DNA from: Candidatus Cryptobacteroides faecipullorum
GTDB taxonomy: Bacteria > Bacteroidota > Bacteroidia > Bacteroidales > UBA932
NCBI GenBank assembly: GCA_017694885.1
Contig: JADIMH010000006.1
Coordinates: 62,001 to 126,000 of the forward strand
Direction of reading: 5' to 3'
Length of the DNA stretch: 64,000 bases
The notes below the pieces were generated by a model, which saw only the letters and a list, made by a program, of their open reading frames with translations, had not been told where the DNA came from and made no database searches. Positions 1-7,870 of the stretch are shown one piece after another. A program made the translations under genes and the position numbers. Every line of letters starts with the position of its first letter. Position 1 is the stretch's first letter.

Positions 1-1
1 A

Positions 2-106
2 TATGTAAGTTACAGCTGTCCTTCATGCGGTCTGACTGTCGGCCGTGGAGACGGTTTTTTCATTCTTCCCAACGATATTATGGTTTCACTCTCATATGTG
101 TTCTGA
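2..106 (+). CDS. C-terminal end of a DUF3575-like outer-membrane protein (truncated by window edge)
   Basis: Frame 2 is open from the window edge to a TGA at 104-106 and encodes about 34 residues containing a CPSCG-like Cys pair, an aromatic/glycine stretch and a terminal SLSYVF. DUF3575 proteins, which form small beta-barrels next to Bacteroidales fimbrial genes, commonly end with a Cys pair, a short linker and a final strand with an aromatic terminus; this is from memory of the family. The next gene's ATG at 96 overlaps the stop by 11 bases, as expected in an operon. The ORF track misses it because the start lies outside the window. The family call is tentative; the fact that this is a coding end is better supported. 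Confidence 0.5.
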   Translation, partial: YVSYSCPSCGLTVGRGDGFFILPNDIMVSLSYVF

Positions 107-1949
107 TATTATAAGGTGGTGTGCCGTGTCTGTCCTGATCTTCACGGTTTCATGCACTTCGTCCAGACAGCTGGCCAGAATCAGCCGGACGGAAACGGAT
201 GTGGATGTTTCCATACCTCCATTTGTGGAGGAAGAAGATGTAACGGAGATTCTAAAGGAAGAGGAAACACCGAAAAATGACGGAGGGCCTCTCATCATGA
301 ATGCCGTAAAGGACCTTGAGACAGGTGAGATGGTGGCTACCGATGTGATCGGAGCATCGAAAGTCGTGGCAAGATTCCGCAATGTCGCGGAAAGGTCAGG
401 AAAAGTGACTGTCGAATTCGACGTCTCCGTACCGTCATCTTTGGTGGCTTCTAAATGGCAGCTCAGGCTTTTTCCCGAAGTGAGCATGCCGGACGGCTCT
501 TTCCGTCTTGATCCCATACTGGTGACAGGTTCGAAGTACAGGACGAGACAGATACGGGGATATGAACGCTACAGGGAATTCATTGCATCCATAATAAGGG
601 ACAGTTCGGTTTTTGTCCAGCTGCGACCGCTTGAGATTTTCCTTGAGAGGAATTACCCTGATATCTATGCCATGAAGAATGATACGTCATTCGTTTCAGA
701 TCCGCAGGCTGCGAACATATTCGGTGTGACACAGGAAGAAGTACTGAGCCACTATACCAGGCACGGACTGGCCCTGCGCAACAGACGGAAGGAGATCAGG
801 TCGGAAATGATGCTCGAGAAGCTTACCGGAGGTTTGAAAGGCAGGATAAGGCTTGATACGGTGATAGTTTCGGGTACAGATATACATTACAGGTACGTCC
901 AGATGATCGAATGCCGTCCCGGTGTGAAAAAGATTCCGGTAAAGCTCGCAGGAGGCCTGTATGAAGACGGAAGACTCATATATGAGATACCCGGAAAAAA
1001 CGGGATAGACTTTTATGTGAGTTCTCTTTCCTCCCTGGTCGATTCATCTCCGCATTACAGGTCGGTAATAGTAGAGAGGAACGTTTATGACTACACGAAT
1101 GCCATACTGGATTTCCGGCAGGGGTCGGCAGATCTGGACACCGCTTCAGGTCCCAATGCCGCAGAGCTCTCCAGAATCAGGAAAAACATGGAAGGCATGC
1201 TGGGAATGAGCGAATACGTAATGGATTCGGTTGTCGTATCCGCATCCTGTTCGATGGAAGGAAGCTACAGGTACAATGCATCTCTGGCCTTGCGAAGAGC
1301 GGAGACAGTCATCGGCCTTCTTGAAAAAGGCACAGACAAAGGCCATGAGGAAATCTTCCGGAAGGCTGCGGTGCCGGAAAACTGGGAAATGTTCCTCACT
1401 GTCATATCGCACGATCCGTCGGTATCACGGGAATCTCGCGACAGGATACTTGAGTTGCCGTACAGAGAGTGTCCTGACAGTTCCGAGACGGTTCTGCAGA
1501 GTCTGCCGGAATACAGGTATTTCAGAGAGAAAGTATATCCGAGGCTCAGAACGGTAAGGCTCGGTTTCCATATGCACAGGAAAGACATGGTAAAGGATAC
1601 CGTATATACGTCAGAGATAGATACGGCCTATATGGCCGGTGTCGAAGCCTTGAAGAACCTTGAATACCCGAAGGCCGTAGAGCTGCTTGGGAAATACAGA
1701 GACTACAATGCCGCCCTTGCATATCTTTCTGCCGGGTATGACAGCAAGGCTTTGGAAATCATATGTACTCTCGGCCATTATTCTGCCAGAGTGCTTTACC
1801 TGAAGGCAGTAGCCTTGTCGAGGTTGGGCAGGGACGGTGAAGCGGAAGCGGTTTATGGAAAGTGCGTGGAATTGGACCCGGCATTGCTGCATCGCGGCCG
1901 GTTGGATCCGGAAATTCAAAAATTCACATTTAAATATGATAAGTTATGA
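96..1949 (+). CDS. Fimbria-associated lipoprotein with OmpA-like segment and TPR-like C-terminus
   Basis: The ORF track begins at a GTG at 45, but the ATG at 96 (617 aa) gives a proper lipoprotein signal: a short hydrophobic run and the lipobox FTVSC. The middle has beta-rich sequence. A segment ASCSMEGSYRYNASLALRRA resembles the OmpA peptidoglycan-binding motif (GYAS.EG...N..LS..RA). The C-terminal ~100 residues (LKNLEYPKAVELLGKY, KALEIICTLGHYSARVLYLKA) look like TPR helices. Such proteins (DUF3868-type) sit upstream of FimA/Mfa1 fimbrillins in Bacteroidales and probably anchor or assemble the fimbria at the outer membrane. The stop overlaps the fimbrillin start (ATGA), so translation is probably coupled. 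The role is inferred from family and context. Confidence 0.65.
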   Translation: MCSDIIRWCAVSVLIFTVSCTSSRQLARISRTETDVDVSIPPFVEEEDVTEILKEEETPKNDGGPLIMNAVKDLETGEMVATDVIGASKVVARFRNVAERSGKVTVEFDVSVPSSLVASKWQLRLFPEVSMPDGSFRLDPILVTGSKYRTRQIRGYERYREFIASIIRDSSVFVQLRPLEIFLERNYPDIYAMKNDTSFVSDPQAANIFGVTQEEVLSHYTRHGLALRNRRKEIRSEMMLEKLTGGLKGRIRLDTVIVSGTDIHYRYVQMIECRPGVKKIPVKLAGGLYEDGRLIYEIPGKNGIDFYVSSLSSLVDSSPHYRSVIVERNVYDYTNAILDFRQGSADLDTASGPNAAELSRIRKNMEGMLGMSEYVMDSVVVSASCSMEGSYRYNASLALRRAETVIGLLEKGTDKGHEEIFRKAAVPENWEMFLTVISHDPSVSRESRDRILELPYRECPDSSETVLQSLPEYRYFREKVYPRLRTVRLGFHMHRKDMVKDTVYTSEIDTAYMAGVEALKNLEYPKAVELLGKYRDYNAALAYLSAGYDSKALEIICTLGHYSARVLYLKAVALSRLGRDGEAEAVYGKCVELDPALLHRGRLDPEIQKFTFKYDKL

Positions 1950-2959
1950 TTTGTAAAAGAAAATTCTGTTTTTTTGCCGCAGGCCTGGCAGCGCTGCTGG
2001 CAGTAGGTTGTTCAAAGGAAAATGTTTCAGCGGATTGTATCGATGAGAGCCCGTTCATGTTGGAGATTTCAGTTCCGGAGTCTGCCACCAAGGTCACCCA
2101 AATACCTGAAGAATCGAAAGTAAATTCATTGCAGATTTATGTCTTTCGGGAAAACGGTGCGCTGGAAGCATATGGAAATGCGTCTTCGAATTCTCTGAAA
2201 TTGGAGTGCCTTCCAGGGAAAAAGACCGTAGTGGCATTGGCCAACGCCCCGGAAATCAAGAATGTCCTGATCAAGGATTCCATTGATGTCAAAATCTCGG
2301 ATCTGCAGGATAATTCTTTAGGCTCGTTTGTCATGTACGGCTCATAGTCCACGTCGGTAACTTCATACACAAGGAGGATTTCGGTTCCTGTGACCAGACT
2401 CGTGGCAAGGATATCCATCAAAAAAATAACTAACAAACTGTCCATGTCGCAGTATGAGAATACGGCGATACATATCAAGCGCATGTATATTATGAATGCC
2501 GCAGGCGATTTTCCGTATGGAGATACGCGGTATGAGACGGGCGGTAAAACGGGAAGTACTTATGCACCGAAGAAATGGTATAATCTGACCAAGCCGCAGG
2601 AAGAAGGGGATTTGCCGTCTTTCCTTAACAGCGGAGAGCTTTCGGATGCAGTGGCTTCAAGCAAGCTTTCGTATGAAAAGTCCCATTATTTCTATTGCTA
2701 CCCGAATCCGACCGGAACGGCTTCTTCAGATGCACATGTGACCAGGCTTGTAATCGAGGCGCTCATTAATGATAATATCTATTATTACCCTCTTGATATC
2801 AAAGGAATTGAGAATAACCATACGTATAATATCAACGAACTTGTAATCACCCGGTTGGGATCTGAGAGTCCGGAGATTCCGGTAAGTTACTCTCAGGTGA
2901 CCTTTACGGTGTATGTCAATGGCTGGCAGGACGGTTCCGATGAGAGCGTTACCATTTGA
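1946..2959 (+). pseudogene. FimA/Mfa1-like fimbrillin interrupted by one in-frame amber codon
   Basis: Two ORFs in the track (1946-2347 and 2390-2959) lie in the same frame and are separated by a single TAG at 2345-2347 plus 14 open codons. Read through, they give one protein of 337 sense codons: lipoprotein signal (LAVGC), an N-terminal beta domain (VNSLQIYVFRENGALEAYG, PGKKTVVALANAP), an FVMYG motif where fimbrillins usually have (L/V)M.G, then VPVTRLVARISIKKI matching the conserved RlvAKv strand, and a C-terminal TVYVNGWQDG strand. This is the fimbrial subunit fold (FimA/Mfa1 family). There is no frameshift and no second lesion. A nonsense mutation, an assembly error or readthrough are all possible. 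The gene is coupled upstream (ATGA) and ends 3 nt before the anchor gene. Confidence 0.8.
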
Positions 2960-2962
2960 TGT

Positions 2963-3733
2963 ATGAGAAATATATTGTTTCAGTGTGCCTTGATTATGGC
3001 CCTTGCAGGGTGTTCAGTAAAGGAAGACAGGAGCAGCTGTCCGTGTACTGTAATGATTGACTTCACGCAGATGGACGCTGTCAGGCACAGTGCCGCTGAT
3101 GTGCTTGCAGTCACGGACGGGACCCCTGTCCTGTATGAAACGGTTCCTTCTGAAAGATACGGGGAACAGTATTCATTCAGGGTAAAGAGAGTTTCCACCG
3201 TCGTCGATATTTCCAGCGGATGGCCCGAAAGGAATGGTGCGGAAACGGGCTTTACCGTAAGGGAGGGGGAACAGTTTCCTGAACTTTATCTGGATACGGA
3301 GTTTCTTGCAACCGACAGGGAGTCGGTGACTGTAACGGCGGATCTGCACAAGGTTTACTGTAATGTTACCATAGACGTCAGGTCGGAGGGCGTTTATCCC
3401 TATTCCCTTGCCGTCAGGGGAAACGTTTGCGGGTATGATGAAGAAGGGAATCCTGTGCCGGGTAACTTCATATATCAGCTTGTTCCTGATGAACATGGCT
3501 TGTGCAGTGTCAGGATTCCGAGGCAGTCTGATGCATCTCTCATATTGAGCATAACGGAGAACGAGGATGTCCTGCGTGAATTCGCTTTGGGCGAGTATAT
3601 CATCAAAAGCGGCTATGACTGGACTGCAGAGGATCTTGAAGATGTTGAGGTTGTAGTGGATTATACTAAGGTAGACGTTACTTTCAGGGTCAATGATTGG
3701 CAGGATACCGTTTCGTTTGATGTAATAATTTGA
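2963..3733 (+). CDS. FimB/Mfa2-family fimbrial anchor lipoprotein
   Basis: 256 aa. The N-terminus is a lipoprotein signal with lipobox LAGC, followed by the family hallmark SSCPCTVMIDF (R..CPC.L..DF in FimB/Mfa2 proteins). The rest is beta-rich, with a transthyretin-like first domain and a second domain ending in VTFRVNDWQDTVSF, which parallels the C-terminus of the fimbrillin upstream. Proteins of this family cap the fimbrial base, tether it to the outer membrane and limit its length. It follows the interrupted fimbrillin by 3 nt and is the last gene of the fimbrial operon; a tRNA with its own promoter follows. The gene itself is intact. Confidence 0.8.
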   Translation: MRNILFQCALIMALAGCSVKEDRSSCPCTVMIDFTQMDAVRHSAADVLAVTDGTPVLYETVPSERYGEQYSFRVKRVSTVVDISSGWPERNGAETGFTVREGEQFPELYLDTEFLATDRESVTVTADLHKVYCNVTIDVRSEGVYPYSLAVRGNVCGYDEEGNPVPGNFIYQLVPDEHGLCSVRIPRQSDASLILSITENEDVLREFALGEYIIKSGYDWTAEDLEDVEVVVDYTKVDVTFRVNDWQDTVSFDVII

Positions 3734-3742
3734 AAAAAATAG

Positions 3743-3772
3743 TTTCAAATTCAAAAACCTTTTATATCTTTG
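3743..3772 (+). promoter_or_regulatory. Bacteroidota-type promoter for tRNA-Leu
   Basis: TTTC at 3743-3746, an 18-nt spacer and TATCTTTG at 3765-3772 match the Bacteroidota sigma-ABfr pattern TTTG-N19-TAnnTTTG. The predicted start falls about 7 nt downstream, just before the tRNA at 3786. Confidence 0.65.
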
Positions 3773-3785
3773 CACCACTTTTGAG

Positions 3786-3869
3786 GCGCAGGTGGCGAAA
3801 TTGGTAGACGCGCTACTCTCAGGAGGTAGTGCCAGAAATGGCGTGTCAGTTCGACTCTGATCCTGCGCA
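3786..3869 (+). tRNA. tRNA-Leu, anticodon CAG
   Basis: An 84-nt class II tRNA. The acceptor arms GCGCAGG and CCTGCGC pair fully, with discriminator A. It has a D loop containing TTGGTAGA, an anticodon stem CTACT/GGTAG with loop CTCAGGA (anticodon CAG, reads CUG), a long variable arm TGCCAGAAATGGCGT as expected for leucine, and a T arm with TTCGA. CCA is not encoded. The ORF track start at 3829 lies inside this tRNA and is not a real gene start. Confidence 0.95.
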
Positions 3870-3874
3870 CGTAG

Positions 3875-3920
3875 AAGAGGATGAGCCTGAAGTACAGGAA
3901 ATCATCCTCTTTTCGTTTTT
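3875..3920 (+). terminator. Rho-independent terminator of tRNA-Leu
   Basis: A perfect 10-bp stem AAGAGGATGA / TCATCCTCTT with a 17-nt loop is followed by TTCGTTTTT. It lies directly after the tRNA and before the dehydrogenase start. Confidence 0.8.
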
Positions 3921-3933
3921 AACGGATATGGAT

Positions 3934-4863
3934 ATGAAAATAGTTTTTCTCGATGCCGCCACCATGGGCAGCGATGTTTCATTTGCTCCGATAGAGGCTC
4001 TCGGACAGCTTGTATGTTATCCGACGTCGACTCCGCAGGAGGCCGTAGAGCGTGTGGCAGACTGCGATGTGCTCATCATCAATAAAGTCAGTGTCACATC
4101 CGGACTGATAGATTCAGCCCCATCCCTGAAGCTCATATGCGAGGCCGCTACAGGAGTCAACAACATTGATATGGACTATGCTGCATCCAAGGGCATTCCG
4201 GTGAGGAATGTGGCAGGTTACTCTACGGATTCTGTAGTTCAGACTACATTCATGCATATTCTGAACCTTGCCGGGAAATGTGCGTATTTCGATAGCAGCG
4301 TCAAGTCGGGAAAGTACAGCCGTGGAGGCATTTTCACTGATGTTACTGTTCCTTATCATGAACTTTCGGGAAAGAAGATGGGGATTGTCGGCATGGGAAA
4401 TATCGGAAGCCGCGTAGCTAAGGTCGCGGAGGCTTTCGGGATGGAGGTAAGCTATTTTTCCACTTCCGGAACCTCTCACTGCAAGGAATATCCGAGCATA
4501 CCGTTGCAGCGGCTGATGTCTGAGTCGGATGTCGTTTCCATCCATGCCCCTTATAATGATAGGACTGCCGGACTGATAGGAAAGGAGGAACTGGGATGGA
4601 TGAAAAGCTCGGCCATTATCGTGAACATGGGCCGGGGAGGCATTGTCGATGAATCGGCGCTTGCAGAAGCCGTTGACGGCGGACGGATAGCCGGAGCCGC
4701 TCTGGATGTCTTCTCGTCGGAACCGCTTCCGGAAGACAGCCCGCTTTTGGCTGTTAGCCATAAGGAACGTCTGAGTCTTTCGCCTCATGTGGCGTGGGCT
4801 TCAGTCGAGGCCAGAGAACGTCTTGTGGCGATGATTGCCGACAATATTGCAAAAGGCTGGTAA
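3934..4863 (+). CDS. D-isomer-specific 2-hydroxyacid dehydrogenase
   Basis: 309 aa from ATG 3934 (an alternative ATG at 3928 adds two residues; the longer ORF-track start runs into the tRNA). The N-terminal substrate domain carries AATGVNNID. The Rossmann domain has the NAD motif GMGNIGSRVAK. The catalytic trio is visible: Arg in VNMGRGGIVDE, Glu in LDVFSSEPLP and His in LSPHVAWAS. The family interconverts 2-oxoacids and D-2-hydroxyacids with NAD(P)H (hydroxypyruvate/glycerate, lactate or similar); the substrate cannot be told from the sequence. It is a single gene flanked by terminators on both sides. No clear promoter was seen, so it may depend on readthrough past the tRNA terminator. Confidence 0.88.
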   Translation: MKIVFLDAATMGSDVSFAPIEALGQLVCYPTSTPQEAVERVADCDVLIINKVSVTSGLIDSAPSLKLICEAATGVNNIDMDYAASKGIPVRNVAGYSTDSVVQTTFMHILNLAGKCAYFDSSVKSGKYSRGGIFTDVTVPYHELSGKKMGIVGMGNIGSRVAKVAEAFGMEVSYFSTSGTSHCKEYPSIPLQRLMSESDVVSIHAPYNDRTAGLIGKEELGWMKSSAIIVNMGRGGIVDESALAEAVDGGRIAGAALDVFSSEPLPEDSPLLAVSHKERLSLSPHVAWASVEARERLVAMIADNIAKGW

Positions 4864-4871
4864 AATGAATC

Positions 4872-4908
4872 AAGCGGGTGTCCCTCAGCTTCGGGTCACC
4901 CGCTTTTC
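4872..4908 (+). terminator. Terminator after the hydroxyacid dehydrogenase
   Basis: Stem AAGCGGGTG (4872-4880) pairs perfectly with CACCCGCTT (4897-4905) and is followed by TT. It lies between convergent genes and could act in both directions, since hpf ends at 4930 on the other strand. Confidence 0.7.
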
Positions 4909-4929
4909 CGATTTATTGAAACCTATATA

Positions 4930-5220
4930 TTAGCTGTTCCTTTTCTCCTTTGCCCTGACAAGTTTGTCTTTGAGGATATCGACGCAATCTACGAGCGCGT
5001 CCTCGAATGTTTTTGCGTTTCTCTCGATTACAACGTCATTACCAGGAATCTGCACATGCACCTTGACGTTCTTGTTCTGGTGCTCCGCCAGTAATGAAAG
5101 TGCTACATCTACCCCTATGATACCGTCATGGAATTTCTCCAGTTTCGAAACTTTCTTCTCTACGAAATCAAGGAGTTTCTGGTCTGCGTTAAACTTGATG
5201 GATTGAATTCTAATCTCCAT
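4930..5220 (-). CDS. hpf: Ribosome hibernation-promoting factor (short HPF/RaiA)
   Basis: 96 aa from the ATG at 5220; the 109-aa ORF-track start is an upstream in-frame codon inside xerC. The sequence MEIRIQSIKFNADQKLLDFV, followed by a beta strand with VHVQIPGNDVVIER and a helix DALVDCVDILKDKL, is the S30Ae/RaiA fold without the long C-terminal dimerisation domain. It binds the decoding centre of idle 70S ribosomes in stationary phase. It overlaps the xerC stop by 11 nt, so it is the translationally coupled last gene of the minus-strand block. Confidence 0.88.
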   Translation of the reverse strand: MEIRIQSIKFNADQKLLDFVEKKVSKLEKFHDGIIGVDVALSLLAEHQNKNVKVHVQIPGNDVVIERNAKTFEDALVDCVDILKDKLVRAKEKRNS

Positions 5221-6316
5221 GTTTACCTCCGCTTTTTGCCCGTGGATGGGCAGTTTCATATACTTTCTTAAGTTTGGCGATGGTGTTGTGGGTATAGACC
5301 TGTGTGGCAGCGAGTGAGGAGTGACCGAGAAGCTCTTTTATGGAATTGAGGTCTGTCCCGTCTTCAAGCAGCTCTGTAGCTAATGTATGTCGTAGGACAT
5401 GCGGGGATTTCCTTGCAGTGAACCCCTCTGCTTCTCCAAGTTCGCTTTTGACTGCCCTGTCTGCATATTCGGGATAGATCGCCTTTCCCTTCGATGTGAC
5501 AAACAGCGGCGAGTCCCACCCCTGGTTTTCACAAACAGTCGCTTCAACTGCTTGTAAATATAATGAAATTTCTTTACAAAGCGAAGGAACTATCGGAATT
5601 TCTCTTGTTTTGTCACCCTTGCCTGTAACCTTCATGATCCTTCTGTTGAAATCGATGCTGCTCCTTTTGAGCGATACAAGCTCGGCCCGCCGGATCCCGG
5701 TCGCATACAGAGTGGCGACAATAACCCTTTTCAGACGTTTGCCGAACAGCCATGCGGCGAATTTTTCAGGTTTGTCCGACAGTTTTGACATCTGGGAATA
5801 GACCGGATCGTTTTCAGGCCTGTATCCAGGCGAGGATCTGTCCTGAAGATACATTTCCATGAATCTGCCTGGAGACGGTGCGGTTTCTTCACCGGCGAAG
5901 ATGTCGCTTTTCCGGAAATATCCGTTCATGTCGTCTTTCCTGTAGAAGACCGGAAGCCTTTTTTCCTGTTTGGGACGCAAAACCGTCTTTGCCGGATTTG
6001 AGGTTATAATGCCCTTTTTGAGAAGGAACCTGCAGAATCCGCTAAGGACAGAGATGTGCATGTTTACGGTTGCAGGATTGAGTTCCTTGTCTTCAATCAG
6101 ATGCATTTCATATCCCCTGATCATCAGAGGAGTGAGCGATTCCGTGATTTCTTCATCCGTCATATTTCCCTGACTTCCGTCCCCGCCTTTTGCGAATTCC
6201 GTAAAATCCTTCAGGACATCGGAGTATATTTCCGTTGTCCTCGGTGAATACCGGTGGATGGCGGAAATATATTCCAGATATTTGTCTGTCAGGGACATTT
6301 CGGGACTATTTTTCAT
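5210..6316 (-). CDS. xerC: Tyrosine recombinase XerC/XerD-like, with a long internal insertion
   Basis: 368 aa, longer than the usual ~300 for Xer recombinases. The N-terminal SAM-like core-binding domain (YLEYISAIHRYSPRTTEIY) is followed by the catalytic domain with all expected residues: Arg in ATGIRRAEL, Lys in GKGDKTREIP, HVLRH, the LLGHSS His and the tyrosine in QVYTH. Between PVFYRKDD and the first catalytic helix lie about 55 extra residues (around 140-195). The role is presumably resolution of chromosome dimers at dif. It starts within the last codons of cca (an alternative ATG is at 6298) and overlaps hpf. XerC versus XerD cannot be decided. Confidence 0.82.
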   Translation of the reverse strand: MKNSPEMSLTDKYLEYISAIHRYSPRTTEIYSDVLKDFTEFAKGGDGSQGNMTDEEITESLTPLMIRGYEMHLIEDKELNPATVNMHISVLSGFCRFLLKKGIITSNPAKTVLRPKQEKRLPVFYRKDDMNGYFRKSDIFAGEETAPSPGRFMEMYLQDRSSPGYRPENDPVYSQMSKLSDKPEKFAAWLFGKRLKRVIVATLYATGIRRAELVSLKRSSIDFNRRIMKVTGKGDKTREIPIVPSLCKEISLYLQAVEATVCENQGWDSPLFVTSKGKAIYPEYADRAVKSELGEAEGFTARKSPHVLRHTLATELLEDGTDLNSIKELLGHSSLAATQVYTHNTIAKLKKVYETAHPRAKSGGKHGD

Positions 6317-7811
6317 TGAAGCCGAGTTCGGCGGCCTTTTCTCTCATCAGCCTGTCCGCTTCTTCGAACCTGTTTTCGATTATTCCGTCCAGAATGGCGT
6401 TCTTTACATATTCCTTGATGATTCCTATCTCACGGCAAGGAGGAATTCCGTAGACGTTCATGATGTATTCTCCGGTAATCGGGTTCTTGAAATTCCTTAT
6501 GGCGTCCTTGGCTTCTACGTCTGCAAGTTTCCGCTTTACCAGATCGAAGTTCTTTTTCAGCCGCTCGACTTTTCTGGGATTCTTGGAAGTGATGTCTGCG
6601 TTGCACAGCAGCATCAGGTCGTCTATGTCGTTGCCTGCATCGAAGAGGAGCCTCCTGACTGCGGAGTCGGTCACTTCTTCTGTTACCAGAGCTATGGGCC
6701 TGAGGTGCAGCCCTACGAGTTTCTGGACGTATTTCATCTTTTCGTTCAGTGGAAGCTTCATCTGCTGGAACAGTTTCGGGACCATCCTTGCCCCTACGAC
6801 TTCGTGTCCGTGGAATGTCCAGCCGGCCTGCGGAGAATAGCGCTTGGTGGCAGGTTTCCCTATATCGTGCAGCAAAGCCGCCCATCTGAGCCACAGGCAT
6901 GGTTCCGTGCGGGGGCTGGCCGTTTCTGTCCCGTCGACATATTCATAGTCGTTGAGACTGCCTCCGGCAATGGCTGCGTTCTCGTATTCCGCGACATTGT
7001 CGACTACCTCCAGAGTATGGCTGAAATTTTCCTTATGTCCTTTGCCTTCGACGGTTTCCACTCCTTTGAGTTTTGTGATCTGAGGCAGGATGTATTCCAG
7101 AAGACCGGTCTGGTCGAGCAGCCGGAAACCTATTGAAGGTTTCTCGCATACGAGAATCTTGTTGATTTCTTCCGTTATCCTTTCTTTTGACAATATCGAC
7201 AGTCTGTCCCTGTTCCTTTTTATCGATTCGAGCGATTCAGGAACGATCCTGAATATCCTTTCACCTGATGTCAGCTTTGTGGCGAACCGTATCGCCCTTA
7301 TCATTCTCAATGGGTCATCGCTGTAGGTGGTATCGGGATCCAGAGGAGTCCGTATTATTCCTGAAGCCAGATCCCGGATACCGCCGAAAGGGTCTACGAG
7401 AGCTCCGAAATCCTCTTTCTGCAGGCTGAATGCCATGGCGTTTATGGTGAAATCCCTTCTGAGCTGGTCGTCTTCAAGCGTTCCGTCTTCCACTATCGGC
7501 TTGCGGGAATCCCTTCTGTAGGATTCTTTCCTTGCTCCGACGAATTCGACTTCCATGCCGTGATATTTCAGCATTGCAGTCCCGAAGTTCTTGAATACGG
7601 AGACATTGCTTTTTACGGTCTCACCTACGGCCCGGGCCAGTTCTATGCCGCTTCCTTCTACCACTATGTCAATATCCTTACACGGCCTGCCCAGAAAGCA
7701 GTCCCTGACGTATCCTCCTATGACGAAGGCTCTTACGCCCATCCGCTGCGCAGCGGTGGAGACTATGTCGAATATCTTGTGGTCGAGAAATCCTTCTGTA
7801 ATGGTGCTCAT
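6306..7811 (-). CDS. cca: CCA-adding tRNA nucleotidyltransferase with HD domain
   Basis: 501 aa. The N-terminal class II nucleotidyltransferase head has GGYVRD and the metal-binding DIDIVV, then the RRDFTINAMAF motif and the ExxR region (DPLRMIRAIRFA). The C-terminal part contains an HD phosphohydrolase motif (LLHDIGKP). It adds or repairs the 3' CCA of tRNAs, which matters here because tRNA-Leu in this window lacks an encoded CCA. The HD domain is typical for Bacteroidota versions. Its stop overlaps the xerC start by 11 nt. A -7-like element lies about 50 nt upstream. Confidence 0.92.
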   Translation of the reverse strand: MSTITEGFLDHKIFDIVSTAAQRMGVRAFVIGGYVRDCFLGRPCKDIDIVVEGSGIELARAVGETVKSNVSVFKNFGTAMLKYHGMEVEFVGARKESYRRDSRKPIVEDGTLEDDQLRRDFTINAMAFSLQKEDFGALVDPFGGIRDLASGIIRTPLDPDTTYSDDPLRMIRAIRFATKLTSGERIFRIVPESLESIKRNRDRLSILSKERITEEINKILVCEKPSIGFRLLDQTGLLEYILPQITKLKGVETVEGKGHKENFSHTLEVVDNVAEYENAAIAGGSLNDYEYVDGTETASPRTEPCLWLRWAALLHDIGKPATKRYSPQAGWTFHGHEVVGARMVPKLFQQMKLPLNEKMKYVQKLVGLHLRPIALVTEEVTDSAVRRLLFDAGNDIDDLMLLCNADITSKNPRKVERLKKNFDLVKRKLADVEAKDAIRNFKNPITGEYIMNVYGIPPCREIGIIKEYVKNAILDGIIENRFEEADRLMREKAAELGFNEK

Positions 7812-7857
7812 ATCCTGTTCCAGGTTTGTAAATTTTAGTATGTCCGGATCCGAAATG

Positions 7858-7865
7858 CAAATTTA
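7858..7865 (-). promoter_or_regulatory. Candidate -7 element for cca
   Basis: On the minus strand TAAATTTG matches TAnnTTTG and sits about 47 nt before the cca start, just downstream of the aroK fusion stop. No good TTTG is seen 18-20 nt further upstream, so support is partial. Confidence 0.3.
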
Positions 7866-7870
7866 GCAGT

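Noticed and set aside
2345-2389. Amber reassignment or recoding of TAG as an explanation for the fimbrillin stop
   Set aside because: glyA (28249-28251) and the lipoprotein at 43605-43607 end in TAG, and no recoding hairpin was evident, so global reassignment is excluded.
2390-2959. Separate gene starting at GTG 2390
   Set aside because: It is in frame with the upstream fimbrillin part, lacks a signal peptide and begins inside a conserved strand; the AAGGAGG upstream is probably coincidental.
3829-3933. ORF-track start of the dehydrogenase at 3829
   Set aside because: The first 35 codons lie inside tRNA-Leu and its terminator; homology begins at MKIVFLDAA (3934).
6258-7136. 292-aa + strand ORF antisense to xerC/cca
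   Set aside because: It mirrors two clear genes on the minus strand, has no recognisable motif and no start context.
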